Shown here: positions 41,003 to 52,454 of the stretch, piece after piece
How the letters are laid out: every line of letters starts with the position of its first letter
Position numbering within the stretch: position 1 is the first letter of the stretch
DNA from: Prorocentrum cordatum
Lineage: Eukaryota; Sar; Dinophyceae; Prorocentrales; Prorocentraceae
Direction: 5' to 3'
Length of the DNA stretch: 64,000 bases
Assembly: GCA_963575745.1 (NCBI GenBank)
Contig: CAUYUJ010017859.1
Span: forward strand, 30,250-94,249
Program-made: the position numbers and the translations under genes
The notes under the pieces: model-generated
Database searches by the model: none
Told to the model about the DNA's origin: nothing
Seen by the model: the letters and a program-made list of their open reading frames with translations, nothing else

Positions 41003-41605
41003 GAAGAGGGTCCCGCGGTGCACAGGCGACCGAGCTCCGACAGGAGGGGTGCTGGCAGGATATGCAGGTCCGCGATGCACCTCAGCTGCGCCCCGACGAG
41101 ATCCTGGCGGGTCTCGAACCCTTGCTCCGCCGGTACGCTGGCCGCACGCGCGATATCGGAGGCATCCCCTGCGCGCCGGCGGGCGCGCGCGCGCGCGCCG
41201 CGGGCGCGCCAGCCGAGCAACCTTTTATTCCGCACTGGTGTAAATCGCGGGCGAGGCGAACCGATGCGACACTGCCTGTGAGGCGAAGACGCCGACCCGC
41301 GCCCGCGCGCGCCGCTCGCCAAGAAAACGCTTCACGCCTCTTGATATGCCGGTCACCGCGTCGCGCCCAGGGGGCGGCCCCGGGGGCGGTCGGGCCAGCG
41401 CGGCCACCCGCGCGAGTCGACGGCACTCTTCGCTCGTGCCAGCCCGATCGCACCAGCCGGCGGTTTCGCCGCCTCGCCCCTGCAGCTGCATGAGAGAACA
41501 GCAGCCATGCCGAACGCATAGAGCCGCGGCCTCGGCCGCCGCCGCATCGCTGAAACGCCCTGGGAAGCTACGGCGAAAGTCGCGGGCGAGCTCCATCTTG
41601 CGCAA
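41003..41605 (-). pseudogene. upstream part of the interrupted recombinase ORF
   Basis: The frame entering the junction (codon TCC at 41004-41002) contains VPAEQGFETRQDLVGAQLRC and LHILPAPLLSELGRL. It has coding character and is continuous with the 23855 frame after removal of the 17.1-kb element. Further upstream the frame changes (an alternative frame at 41225-41605 starts MRKMELARDFRRSFPGRF), so frameshifts have occurred. It corresponds to the N-terminal extension of the recombinase ORF. Confidence 0.5.
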
Positions 41606-41677
41606 TGCCGGCTAGCGTGGCAGCCGGTTCCGCTTGCGCGCGCGCGCCCCGCGGTGCGCGCACGCGGGGCAGTCTTA

Positions 41678-43872
41678 CTAACATGCAGCACTCGCGGGCG
41701 GTGGCCCACAGCGGAATGCCTCCGCGAGTTGTGCACGGACCCTCTTTCCCCCCAGACGCGAGAGCAAATCCCCCTCCTCGCGGCTGGGAAGGTCGGCCAG
41801 GCTCCTTGCCGACTCCACGCGCTCTATCCACGCGTGGACCTGCCGCGGTGGCGTGGCCGCGCGCGCGTGTCTGGCGGCGCGCGGTTGCCGCGCTGCCTGG
41901 AGCGCCACTACCGCCGACCAATATCGGTGCACAAGAAAATTGTGGTCGCGTGACTTTGCGGCGCCCTTCCTGAAAGTGCACTCAGCGACGCTGTTGTCTG
42001 AGAAGAAGACCACGCGGCGGCCGGCGAGCGCGCGTGCCCACGTGGACAGAGCCACGCACTGCGCCAGCATCTCGAGCGCCGCGATCTGCTGATCATCGCG
42101 GGCGCGTAATCCGCTGCACCAATCGCGCAACGCCCGACGCGCGCGCGCGCCGCGGACCGTCGCGCTGAGACCAGAGAAATTCTTCTGGCGGGGCCATGTC
42201 GGCCCACTCGAACGTGTCTTCTGTGAACAAAATTGCGGCGAGTCGCGCCGGGCTGCCGCGGGCGTCCGCCAGCGCGAGCACCGGCGGGCGCGCGTCGCGG
42301 CATCGCCAGGGCCGCGCGCGGGCGATGTCCCGTGCCAGTGCGTCTCGCCACCAACGCAGCGCGTCGCTCGCGTGCCCCGCGAGGCGGGGCAGGGAACCGT
42401 ATGCCTGGTTCGAAGAGCGGTCGCACCATCGAGCGCCCGGCGCGCTCGAACACGTGGCAGCATGCCCACGACAAGCGACCCGCCATCTTCGACGCCTCGC
42501 CGGCCGTGAGCGCGCCTGACATCAAGGCGCCGTCGATGACGGCAATCCACTGCTTTACTTTATCGTCGTCGGGCTTGACGTGGAAGCCCGATGCCGACGA
42601 CCGGACGCAAAGCCCCAGGATCACGATCGACGGGCCCCACGCCATTTTTCGGTGCTGCATGGCGCTGGGCCCGAGGAGAGCGCGCACCAGCCTCGCAAAG
42701 CACTTGTCGGCGTGCTCCGCGAGGTCCTTCCTCTCAACCGAGAAGAAGTCGCCAACGTAGCGCAACGCCGGGAGCCACAGCAGCTTGCGCGCCGCGGCCG
42801 CCAGGAAGGCGCCCGCGCGCTCCCATCCGCGCACGCAGGCCAGGCCCCCGAAAGGCAGCGCGATGTGCTGGGCGGCCATGACACGCCCGCGCAGGCGGTA
42901 GGTTACCCATGCGACCTCGCGGTGCCTAGGCAGGACCGGCACGCGCCTGAAGGCGGAGTCCACGTCCGCTTTCCAAAATTCAAGCTCAATCGGAATCTGC
43001 GCGCGCGCACGGGATTGACGCGCCGCTGCAGGCTGGATTGCGCGCGGCGCGCCTCCTCGTGAAAGGCACTTGCCAGTGCAACCAACTGGTCTATCGTGTC
43101 GTGGCGCCATTTTTCCTCCGCGCTGGCAACGCCGTTGACCCTCGCGCGAGAATAGTCGCCGACGCGTCGCACCTGCGCTGCGGCGCGCGGGCGCGGCCGA
43201 CGCCAGGCCGCGCGGCGCGCAAGCCGTTGGGGAGCCGTCTGGCTTGTTCCCCTGCGCTACTGAGAAGCGAGGTGCCAAAATCTTATCGTGCAGTGCCAAA
43301 TCGTCGACCGGCACTGGCGATGTCATTCGCCCGAGTGCGGCGTCCGGCACTGCCCCAGCATGCAATTCGGCAGCGTGGGCGTCGTCGCGGAGACTAGCAA
43401 TGATCGCCGCATTATGCGCTTCCGCGCGGCCCATTAGATCGCTGACGGGCTCGCGCTCTTCGCGGGCCACGCGACGCTCGGCGACGCCGGAGGCTGGCAG
43501 CGCGCCCACGAACGGCGCCCCTTCGCGGAATAGGCGCTCAACGTCGTCGGCCCAACCGATCTCGGTCGCGATGGCGCTTAGGGTCGGGCCGTCGACCTCG
43601 GAGACTGCGGCTCTGGCCGCCGCGCCCACGCCGTCCAGCCAGGCCCGCTGGGCCCCCGAACGTCTCGACTCGCGGCAGCGCGCCTCTACGGCTGTAATCG
43701 CGGCCTCCCTTTCGCTGAAGATCTGCCGCGCGGCGCGCGCGGGGTGGCGCGCGCGAGTTGCGGCTGTCGCGCCGGCTGGCAACTGCGCGACTTTGCCCAG
43801 TCGCACAAGCGCGGAGATCGTCGTGCAGGGGCGCGGCGTCTTGAAACCACGCCGCGCCCTTCGACGCGGCAT
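41678..43872 (-). pseudogene. reverse transcriptase and RNase H of the YR retrotransposon
   Basis: The RT frame (43872 to about 42130) contains FWKADVDSAFRRVPV (motif A with its Asp), ALPFGGLACVRGWERAGAF (motif B region), LRYVGDFFSVERKDL (motif C) and the DIRS-like connection AGEASKMAGRLSWA. Motif C has Gly where the first catalytic Asp of Y-x-D-D should be, so polymerase activity is probably lost. A -1-type frame change near 42130 leads into RNase H: LEMLAQCVALSTWARA, RRVVFFSDNSVAECTFRKGA and VESARSLADLPSREEGDLL. Upstream (43872-43200) there is an Ala/Arg-rich N-terminal region. The order RT-RH followed by a tyrosine recombinase is that of DIRS-like elements. Confidence 0.75.
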
Positions 43873-44301
43873 TTATGACAAAGTCGATATTTGCCTTGTC
43901 TTCCCCCTGCGACGCTGCGGCGCTGGCGCGCGGAAGGCGCGGGGCATCGCGGCCGCGCTCTCCGCCTCGGCGCTGGACGCCAATGCTTCAAAACGCGGGA
44001 GCCGCGAGCCCGCCGCGGCACTGCTTGCAGCGTTCCGCCCGTCAGGTACTGGCGCGCTCCGGTCTTCCGACGGGCACATTGCCCCAGAGGCCGTCACTGG
44101 CGCCCGCGCCTGCCGGCCGACGGCCCCCAAGGGTTCGAGACGCCCGCGCGCGACGGAAGCGCGCCGCGCCTGTGATGCTGATAGAGACCTGCCATCTGGC
44201 AAATTCGGCGCGGGCATGCCCGCGCTCTCGCGCTCCGCCAAGCCTGGGCGCGCGTTCCGCGCGCGAGCGCGCGCTGCCGGCCGCGCGACGGTTCTCGCGC
44301 C

Positions 44302-45729
44302 TCAATCCTCGCGCTTGCGCTTCGGCGTGCGCGGCTGCTCTGTGCCCCGCGCTGCGTCGTGCTTGCCTTTGCCCTTCGCGTGGGCCCGCGAGTCCCAGGA
44401 CTTGCCCCAGCTCTTGGGCTCCCAGGACTTGCCCCAGCCCTTGTCGCTCTCGGCATGCTGGGACTTGCCCTTGCCTTTCCCCTTGGACTCCGCATGGGGG
44501 GCGCCCTTGCTGCTGCCCTTCTGCTGCCGATCGGAGAGGGTGGGATGCCCGCGAGCCGTGCACTCGCGCTCGGCGCGTATGTACAGGCTCTGCTCTTGCT
44601 GCAGCGCGTCGCGGTTGACGTTAAAGGAGCTGGAGCCACTGGCGCGATCGGCCCACTCCCGCCTGGTCAGCTCGTCATAGATGACCGCAAGGGCTGTGGA
44701 CTTGTGCACCCCGCGCGCCTGCCCGCAACGCGCGCGGGCGGCGGCCGGCCTCGGCCGCGAGACCAGGGAAGGGAGTTCGCCTGCAGTGCGATCTGCATGA
44801 CGACGTCCTTGTGCGCCATCGCGGCGGCCAGTTCGATCTGGCCCGTGAAGCTCGCGGCCAGGGCCCACCGGTCGACTGCGACCGACCAGGGCATGAGCGA
44901 CAGCCCTCGCGAGGCGGCGGCTCCGCCCACAACTCGCGCGCCGAAAGAGCGCGCCTTCTTTGTTCGCGTCCGCGCCGCCCTGACCGCCGCGCTTCTCCAC
45001 CGCCCAGTGTGGCAGCCACTTCTTCAAATCGCTGTGAATGCACGGTTTCGCGATCCCCTTCGCTTGGGCCGCCTTGACCTGCGCCGCTCGAAGCGCCGCG
45101 TGCGAACGCTGAGCGATACACCGCGCGCGCGCGGGCGCCTGGCTGTCGCGCCAGTCGCGCGACGCCGGCGACGGCCAGCAAGCAGACGGCAAATCGCTGA
45201 GGCGGACGTCGCCCAGCTTCGCGCCGATGTCGACGTGCGCGGCCGCAGTCGGCTTGCGCGCGAGTGCGTCCACTAGCGCAGCGACAGGGTCATTCGACCC
45301 CCGCGCCGCCCCGTCGTCGCCGCGGGCGGCGGCCATGCGCCCCGCCTCGGCCCTGGCGGCGTTCTCTGCGGCACGCTTGACGGCACGGTCGAGGAAGGCG
45401 ACCTTCCCACCGTCGAGGCCGCCCTTGCCGAACGAACTCTCATGAATGTTGAGCCCGACTAGGTCTTGTTCAACCTGGCACGCGCTGTGCGCGACAGACG
45501 GACCGAGAAAGCGCGTGGCGCTCGCCGTGACAGAATGCGCGTGAAGTGCTGCAATGACGTCGCGGAGGTATCCCTCGCCGCGCTTTGCGTGCGCGTCGAC
45601 GCCAGACAGAAAAGCTTGCAAATCCGCCATGGGTGCGAGCGGGCGCCGCCTGTTAACGCGCATGACGCGCTCGTGCGCACTCTGTCCGCGCTCGGCTGCA
45701 GCTCGCGCGCCGAAGCCGACCACGTACAC
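44302..45729 (-). pseudogene. gag-like ORF of the YR retrotransposon
   Basis: A 475-residue frame from 45729. The N-terminal third has LQAFLSGVDAHAKRGEGYLR, then alanine-rich helices and DIGAKLGDVRLSDLPSACWP. The middle (about 44930-44700) reads better in another frame (SLMPWSVAVDRWALAASFTG), which suggests two compensating frameshifts. The C-terminus is a basic tail of SKGKGKGKSQ and GWGKSWEPKSWGKSW repeats ending in RTPKRKRED, probably RNA-binding; no zinc knuckle is visible. It sits directly upstream of RT in the same orientation. Confidence 0.6.
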
Positions 45730-45749
45730 GCGGGCCTCATTTGGCCACC

Positions 45750-46340
45750 TAAATGACGCACGCTAAGCGTGCGCGGAAGGGGCGTAGACGTCGAATCGCG
45801 TCGGAACAGCCCCCGCTCGGAAGTTCGCTCGCGCGCCACACGTGCGGCGTAGACGTCGAATTGCATCGTAAACTGACCTCGTTCGGTCGGTCGCTCGCTC
45901 TCCTCGTTCGGATGCGGCGTAGACGTCGAATTGCGTCTAATCGGACCTAGTTCGGTCGTTCGCTCGCTATCCTCGTTCGGATGCGGCGTAGATGTCGAAT
46001 TGCGTTTTAGTTTGACCTCGTTCGGTCGTTCGCTCGCTATCCTCGTTCGGATGCGGCGTAGACGTCGAATTGCGTCTGATCGGACCTTGTTCGGCCGTTC
46101 GCTCGCTATCCTCGTCGGATGCGGCGTAGACGTAGAAAAGCGTCATAATTTGACCTCTTTCGGTCGTTCGCTCGCTATCCTCGTTCGGATGCGGCGTAGA
46201 CGTCGACTTGCGTCTAATCGGACCTAGTTCGATCGTGCGCTTGCTAACGTCGGACGGCTGCGGCGTAGACGTCGAATTGCGTCTAATTTGACCACGTTCG
46301 GTCGTTCGCACGCGGCCCACGCTCGGATGCGGCGGTGGCG
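45750..46340 (-). repeat. 69-bp tandem repeat, about eight copies
   Basis: Unit TTCGGATGCGGCGTAGACGT, CGAATTGCGTCTAATCGGAC, CTAGTTCGGTCGTTCGCTCG, CTATCCTCG. It lies between the gag start and the B repeat, i.e. in the leader of the retrotransposon. Unit length is divisible by three, so frames remain open. Confidence 0.85.
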
Positions 46341-46429
46341 TGGAATCGCGCCTGCAACGACCTCGTTAGGCCGAAGCGCAGACTGGACCTAATGAGGTCC
46401 CGTAGTCACTAGCAGAGTAACGGGAAGTC

Positions 46430-46969
46430 GTCCTGGCATCTTTTCGCGCCCGGCAAAACGACGAGGGAATCGGCACCTGCGGGGGGAGAGGAGAGGGAGG
46501 AAGGGACCTGACAACGGCGGAGGCACCGCGCGCGGGAGGAAGGGGAGGGAACCTGCACGAGGGGCAGGGGGGCAGCGCGGCGAAGACCGGCGCGCGCGCG
46601 CGGAAGTCTCCCCGGTATCTTTTCGAGCCCGGCAAAACGACGAAGGAATCGGTACCTGCGGGGGGGGATGAGAGGGAGGGCGGAACCTGGCAACGGCGGA
46701 GGCACCGCGCGCGGGAGGAACGGGGCGGGAACCTGCGCGAGGGGCAGGAGGGCAGCGCGGCGAAGACCCGCGCGCGCGCGGAAGCAGCAAGCAGGGGCAG
46801 GCGGCGGCGCAAGGCGAAGCGGCACGCAACGAGCAGGCAGGCGGCGGCAAGCAGCGCCGCAGGGCAACGCAGCACGCAGCGAGCAGGCGAGCGGCGGCAA
46901 GCGGCAGCGACGAGCAGGCGGCGGCGCGCGGGGCGACGGCCAACGCGCGCGGTCGCGCGCGCCCCGCGC
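46430..46969. repeat. ~180-bp tandem duplication and CAGGCGGCGGCAAGC repeats
   Basis: Two copies of a unit starting TCTTTTCG(C/A)GCCCGGCAAAA and containing GGCGGAGGCACCGCGCGCGG lie at about 46439-46616 and 46617-46790; a fragment of GCAGGCGGCGGCAAGCAG repeats follows. Confidence 0.7.
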
Positions 46970-47212
46970 TCAAATCCCGAGCGCGGGGCGCGCGCCCCAG
47001 GCGCGCGCAAACCTGCGGTACCTGCGCGCGGCCGCGGCGGGCAGCGGCCGCGCGCGGGGGCGCGCGGGCCTGCCCACATCGCCTGCGGCGCGCCGCGGCG
47101 CGCGCGAGCCGAGCGGCGGCGCGGCGACTGCTCGCGCCTGCGTCCGCCGCGCGCGCCTGGGGCCAGCGAACGTGTGCGATGGAACCAGGGGCCGAACTCG
47201 TTCCATACACAG
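46970..47212 (-). repeat. split direct repeat B, 5' copy
   Basis: 243 bp nearly identical to 20714-20956. It marks the 5' end of the minus-strand retrotransposon. Confidence 0.9.
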
Positions 47213-47627
47213 AGAGACCATATTGCGAAAATGTCTCTGGCGGTTTGCTTGTTTCGGCGAGCAGACTCGTCTGCGTTCACAATAAGGTGCGAAATGCCGA
47301 GGTAACGCTTCTGGGGTGCCGGGTGCGGTATGCTTTCGCCGGAAAGGGGGGGATTCTTAATTGCCGGATGAGTCTTGGCCTGCTGGGGTCCTCTCGGGAC
47401 GAGCCTTGGGACCTTCGGTGCCTTTTGAGCCGTCTTGAAGCAATCTTCGGTCCTCTCAGGCCGTTCTGGTCGCTTTTTGGTGCCCTCCAGAGCTGTTGTG
47501 TGGAACGGCGGGGGGGGGGCCCGGGAGGACCCTGGAAGGGTCAAACTTGTCGTGGCCCAAAAAGGCCGGGCGGGGGAAAATCCTGGAGAATGTCCCAGCC
47601 TGGGCCCTGGCATATACATGTATGCGT

Positions 47628-47675
<48 letters not shown>

Positions 47676-47693
47676 CATACATGCATGCATGCA

Positions 47694-47724
<31 letters not shown>

Positions 47725-48606
47725 GTGTATACATAAATGTGCACATATCTATATGCACGCGTGTGCAGGGGGTCTGGGAGCCCTCGACGGGCCCGGTGGT
47801 CCATGTCTGTCCCGCACCTTGCATTTTCCCTTTTTCCGATTCGAATCGGTCGCAGAGACTCGCAAATGCCTGAGAAGGGCTCCGGACAACCTGTGTTTCC
47901 TCTTTCTTCCTCCTCATCACCACTGGAGTTCACTTGGTCGTGCAATTCGGTCACAGCTCCGCTGAAGTAGTGACCCACGAATGGCTCGAACGTGAACATA
48001 AAAAAGGTACCATTCACGCGAGTTGAGCCGAGCCCTACGGCCCCAGAAGAAGGCAAGGTTCACAAAGAGTCCCCTGGCAAATTTTGGATGGCCCTCACGG
48101 ATCGCGCCCCCCCCCCAAGGGATAAAGTTCGAACGGCGTCACTCACTCCATCTCGGCACACCTTTCACACTGATCGTGCCGCAGAGGCGTGTAATTTCAC
48201 GCGCGGCTCTAGTGGGGGGAGTCGCATAACGTCACGCCCCCTGGGCAGGTTGGGCACCCCGCAGGGAGCTCCACCGACAGCCCCAGAGCTGAGGTTCGCA
48301 TGTCGGGGCGTCTTAGGTTCCTCTCGGGGCGTCGCAGCGCGTTTCTCAAGGGGCTCGCTGGCCTCCTCGAAGTATTTAGGGGGCCTCTCGGGGCCCCTTG
48401 GGGTCTATCGGGGATTCCGGGGGGGGGGGGGGGGGGGGGCGTTTTCGAGGTCTGTCGGGAATCGATGGGGGTCTCTCGGGCGCGTCCTGGAGGCGCCCTG
48501 GAAGGCATGGGCGGCACGTTGGGAGCCGCAATTCCCAAGACAGTGCCCTACCACCCGTTATGGCATCCTCTTAAGGCCCTCTTGTTGTTTGCCAGCGTGC
48601 CAAGCC
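47213..48606. other. no gene recognised; satellite and CCAAGA fragments
   Basis: 47380-47500 is a reversed CCAAGA fragment. 48140-48300 carries CGGCACACCTTTCACACTGA and GGGAGCTCCACCGACAGCCC, one or two degenerate copies of the 90-bp satellite. A 20-base G run lies at 48420-48440. Confidence 0.5.
47630..47760. repeat. AT/ATAC/ATGC microsatellite
   Basis: (AT)n at 47633-47667 followed by CATGCATGCATA and (CATA)n to about 47720. Confidence 0.9.
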
Positions 48607-51600
48607 TCATGAGGTGCACGCATTGAAACGTCCATGGGAGCGAAGGAAAGAGGAAGGATACATGCTACCTGCACGCGGGCAGGAGCGCTTGTAAGCCTTC
48701 GTCGAAAGCCATTGCTTCGGCCTCGAAGGCGCCGCGACAACTGTGCACGCGGGCGCCTCCAGCGCCGACGAGGATTCGTCCCTCGGTGGACAGATCGAAG
48801 AAGGAACTCGCTGCAACGCCGCGCTCGGCCGCAAAATTGCCGCCGCAGCAAAGGATGAGTCGTCGTGCTTTACCGGCGCAAAACGTCGCCAACAGGAGGC
48901 CGCTCCCATGGCGTCCGCATATCTAAAACGTGGTTGGCAATATGGCCAGCTACGTTGTTGTATTACGTGGGCCTCCACCGGACACGAGGGGCATGCCCCC
49001 GCGTCGGCAGCCAACCGCGTTCGCTTAGAGCGGAGACACTCCTCATGATCCGTAAGAATACTGGCCGGACGAGGTCGTCAACCAAAACCGCACTCCCATC
49101 GACAAGATCCGCCGCGGTTATGTTGTCGACCCGCGTTCGGGGTGAAGGTTCAAGTACGGGACGTCGCCCATGGCGTGCTCGCGGAAATCGCTTGGAACCC
49201 GGCGTGAGACGCCATGCAGCGCAGACAGCCGCGGGAAACGCCATGCAGCGCAGACAGTGTCAGAGAAAGCCCCGTACTGGGGCATCCACTGCGTCATGGT
49301 CTCGCACTGGTCACGCATGAACATCTACTAGGATCCGAAAGCAAAACAGAAAGGCGCCTCCCACGGGGTGCGACCAGAACCCAGAGCCCAGTGAGCGCAG
49401 CCTTCGCAAAGACGGCGTCTCTTTGGATCAAGGGCGCAAGTTGCTCCCCATTCCAACTTAGCGCGATGAAGCCTGGCGTTGCGGAGAAGGTCGGATTTGT
49501 CCGAATTGTCGTGCTAGGCTGACTTGCAGACTGCCTTCAGGATCCTCAGATGCAGCGGCTCCAACGCACATAACTCAAGCCACTTATGAACTTTCATCGC
49601 AGCGCGCTGTAGGTAGCTCGATCGGCCTTCGTCAGGTATCCGATGGAGCTTGAGACACCGGCGCGCGTGATCAAGTTCCCAAGATCAAACCCGTCGCAAT
49701 AAACTCTGGTTCGAATGCCAGGTAGAGCATACAAAAACCGCAGAAGTGACAGGCACCCGCGTCCAAGCAGCCTGCTTTGACTTGAGAGGAGTACCTGACG
49801 ACAGTGCGCGTTGAAGCAATCGACAGCATGTGTGTCCAAGTTTGCGCCGCGCCAGTCGCGTCCACAAACGTACCCAAAACTAGTGGCTGGTGCATGCCGC
49901 TCCCGTTCTGGTGGACGACGAGGGGCGGCATAGCTTCGCTTTCAGAAGCCAGACCGACTAACTACTGCAATGATGACGGCTTCCACTGAAACCCGAGTTG
50001 CGCTAAGGCGGCATTTAACTCCGTGGTCGTGGACCTGATGTGCTCGTGGCGAAACGCGAATATCAAGATGCTGTCGGCCCAAATGACGTGTGTGAACACA
50101 AACCCATCCAAGAGACGGAAAACGATGCCCTTTGGAAACCCATGCGGTGACAAGCGGTTCCATGAGGGTCTCCGGGATGAAGTTCCAGATGCCGGAGAGT
50201 TATACTGCGCCTTGTTTGCCTCCCCGCGTGTGCGGAAAGCTCTCCGTAGCGCCAACGCCAACGATCCGAATTGTCGCAGGAACGCCAGTGAACTCACGCA
50301 TGGGCGCCGCAGCAAAACCAGATTGAAAGCCACGTGCCTTCAGAACGTCGCACATCGTGTCGTGTTTCATGCAAACGAATGCTGTCGCAACATCATGGGC
50401 GGCGCAACGAAGAGAAAACCCCCACGCATCCGATATGTAGAACAAATGTTGTACCAATAATGATACGTGCTCCGGCCTGCACCCCTCCTTGAATCCGAAC
50501 GTCTGGACGCTGCTTGGGCGTGGCTGGTGTAACACGGATGGCCGCATAGATGTCACGTGCCATCTCTGCAGGACGCTCGTCGTGCCGATCCAGCGGAAAT
50601 CGCCGAAAATTGTGATGAACTTCTCCCTGGGAAGGACTGAATCCAACGATTTTTTAATAGACTGAATCCCAAAAGGTCCCGAAGGAGGCTCGAGCAAGGA
50701 AGAGATTCCAAATGTGCAGACAGCAGTCCATGGCGATGAAATCAATACTTCATTAAGAACGCCATCGGGGCCCAGTCCGGATCCGGGCCAAAGCATTGCC
50801 TCCGCCTGCATGGCGTCCAAAAGTTCGATCGCTGTCTTCGAAGAGCCATCGGTGACCTCGTGGCGGTGCACGGCCAAAGACGTCTGTAATCGATCGAATT
50901 GCTTGCTAGTGGTGTTGCTGGTATCGGAAAACCGAGCACCCCCAAAATGGCACGCATGTTGGAGCCACTGCTTTCGGTCGGCAGTCAGGCGCCCATCCAG
51001 CTGCAATCATGTGGGCATCGTGGAGCATCGTGACCGTGACAGCGACAATGTTTTCAACTTCTGGTTGGCTCGTTGACTGCGTTTGTTGGGCCGTTCGCGA
51101 TGCAAGGCGCGAGCCTGGTGACGAATGGCTGCTGACGGTGAGCCACCTGGCGAAGCACTTGTTGCGGGTGTTGGTACATGTTCGTCATCCCGAGACTGTT
51201 CCAATGCTCTCTGGCCCGTCACGTGTTGAATGCTTTGGGCGAGATGCCGCAATCGATCCTCCAAATCGTCCAACGCAGTATCAACAATTTGAAGAGACAC
51301 GCTCGCGTTTTCGAAAAAAACAATGCGACGTCGTCGGCCGGTCGCCAACCGCATAAAAATCTCTCCTTTGGGTCTATGAACGATGAGTGGAGCAGTGCCA
51401 GATAGTTCAGCGACCACAAGTCTATGATCAAATCCTCTCTCCCATGCTGGGGGCAAGTGTCGGATAGCATGCGCCACGCCTTCGAGATGTCAAGATGTTG
51501 CTATGTAGTCAATCTGGGACCTCTTCGACATATCCTGGCGGATCCCACACGTCCAAAGGTCAGCAGGGTCTCGCGCAATACCGAATGTGTTAAGAGCTCG

Positions 51601-52155
51601 TAGACGTAGAGAATTCAAGCAAGACACCACAATACGTTCCATTCGGGGATGGACAGACCTCCCTTTAGTAAAACGTGGTTTAGTGAAAACGACCTCGGGC
51701 CCACACCTGGCGTGCGCAAGCCTGGAAAATAACGGCCACGGCGCCCTCTCGAGAACCGAAAACGGACAATTCACTAATCGACGTGTCACTGTTGGGGGTT
51801 CTGTCCACCCCCGTTCCATGGCTCCCGAATGAGATCGTATTTCCGGTAGCACATTTGATCCAGAAAAATTCCGACGGTAGATCCAGCGAGGGCAACGGTC
51901 GAGTCGAAGCCAGCAACTGAGGGTAAGAACATCCCATTGTACTTACGCCGCCACCGTTCCACGTATGAAGAGATTCGTACATAATGTGTGAGGAGATGCC
52001 ATCCTCGGAAATGTGGTCGAGAAAGTGGGGGGCAAGAATAACGTTTTCTGTATAAGCAGCCCGCTCCAATGGGCATCACGCACCACGTCAGAGATGTACA
52101 GAACCAGGCTTCCAGTGTTTTCATGACAAGCTCCCATGGTTACCCATACTTTCAT
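48607..52155 (-). pseudogene. LINE-type retrotransposon ORF, decayed
   Basis: Read from 52155 downwards: an endonuclease region (NTISFGSHG, then after an inserted MITE NTFGIARDPADLWTCGIRQD, KRSQIDYIATS and GFDHRLVVAELSG, matching the S-x-I-D-Y and D-H motifs of AP-type endonucleases), then RT (LGPDGVLNEVL, FGDFRWIGTTSVLQRWHVTS, CAAHDVATAFVCMKHDTMCD, FPHTRGGKQG, VIWADSILIFAFRHEHIRST). The motif C equivalent reads A-D-S rather than A-D-D or A-D-N. Downstream GACPSCPVEAHVIQQRSW is a Cys/His motif and FFDLSTEGRILVGAGGA resembles a decayed RNase H. At least five frame changes break it. Confidence 0.65.
51644..51813. mobile_element. MITE-E copy 1, inserted in the LINE endonuclease
   Basis: 170 bp, ends CGGGGATGGACAGACCTCCC and GGGGGTTCTGTCCACCCCCG. 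Flanked by TTCCAT on both sides (51638-51642 region and 51814-51819), a 6-bp target duplication. Copy 2 at 59704-59874 is about 85 percent similar. Confidence 0.75.
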
Positions 52156-52440
52156 GACAAGTATGTTTATCTGTGAGTATGTCTCCCTCTTGATCGAGAT
52201 GCGCTGCCGACGGAGGCATCATCAATCAGCAGGTAATCGGAACACCGGATTGCCCCGGAACTTGCATCGAATCGGTCTGCATAGGACGCATGGAGTCGGT
52301 ACTGGATCGGGTCGGCGCTGCGCTAGAATGCAAATCAACTTCATGCAAGCATCGATCACCAGTTTCTCGTTCGAAGAGCGGAATCGAAGCAGATCGGACT
52401 GGCGTGGGTCGATATCGAATCGTATCGATCGGATCGAAAT
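52156..52440. other. no gene recognised
   Basis: Flank of the LINE; contains several ATCGGAT/ATCGAATCG words but no defined repeat or gene. Confidence 0.35.
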
Positions 52441-52454
52441 GGAATCCTGCGTCG

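Larger units (their letters stand above)
20542..47212 (-). mobile_element. DIRS/PAT-like tyrosine-recombinase retrotransposon, with nested insertions
   Basis: Read on the minus strand it has direct repeat B (47212-46970), a tandem-repeat leader, a gag-like ORF, reverse transcriptase plus RNase H, a tyrosine-recombinase ORF, then repeats A (21083-20954), B (20956-20714) and A (20671-20542). The order B-ORFs-A-B-A is the split direct repeat layout known for PAT-type YR retrotransposons. About 8.3 kb remains after subtracting the 17.1-kb element and the 1.2-kb element nested in the recombinase. The copy is dead: frameshifts, a changed RT aspartate and a changed recombinase histidine. Confidence 0.75.

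Noticed and set aside
41225-42760. Plus-strand Arg/Ala-rich frames opposite the RT region
   Set aside because: Antisense shadows of GC-rich coding sequence; the minus strand has the recognisable RT and RNase H motifs.
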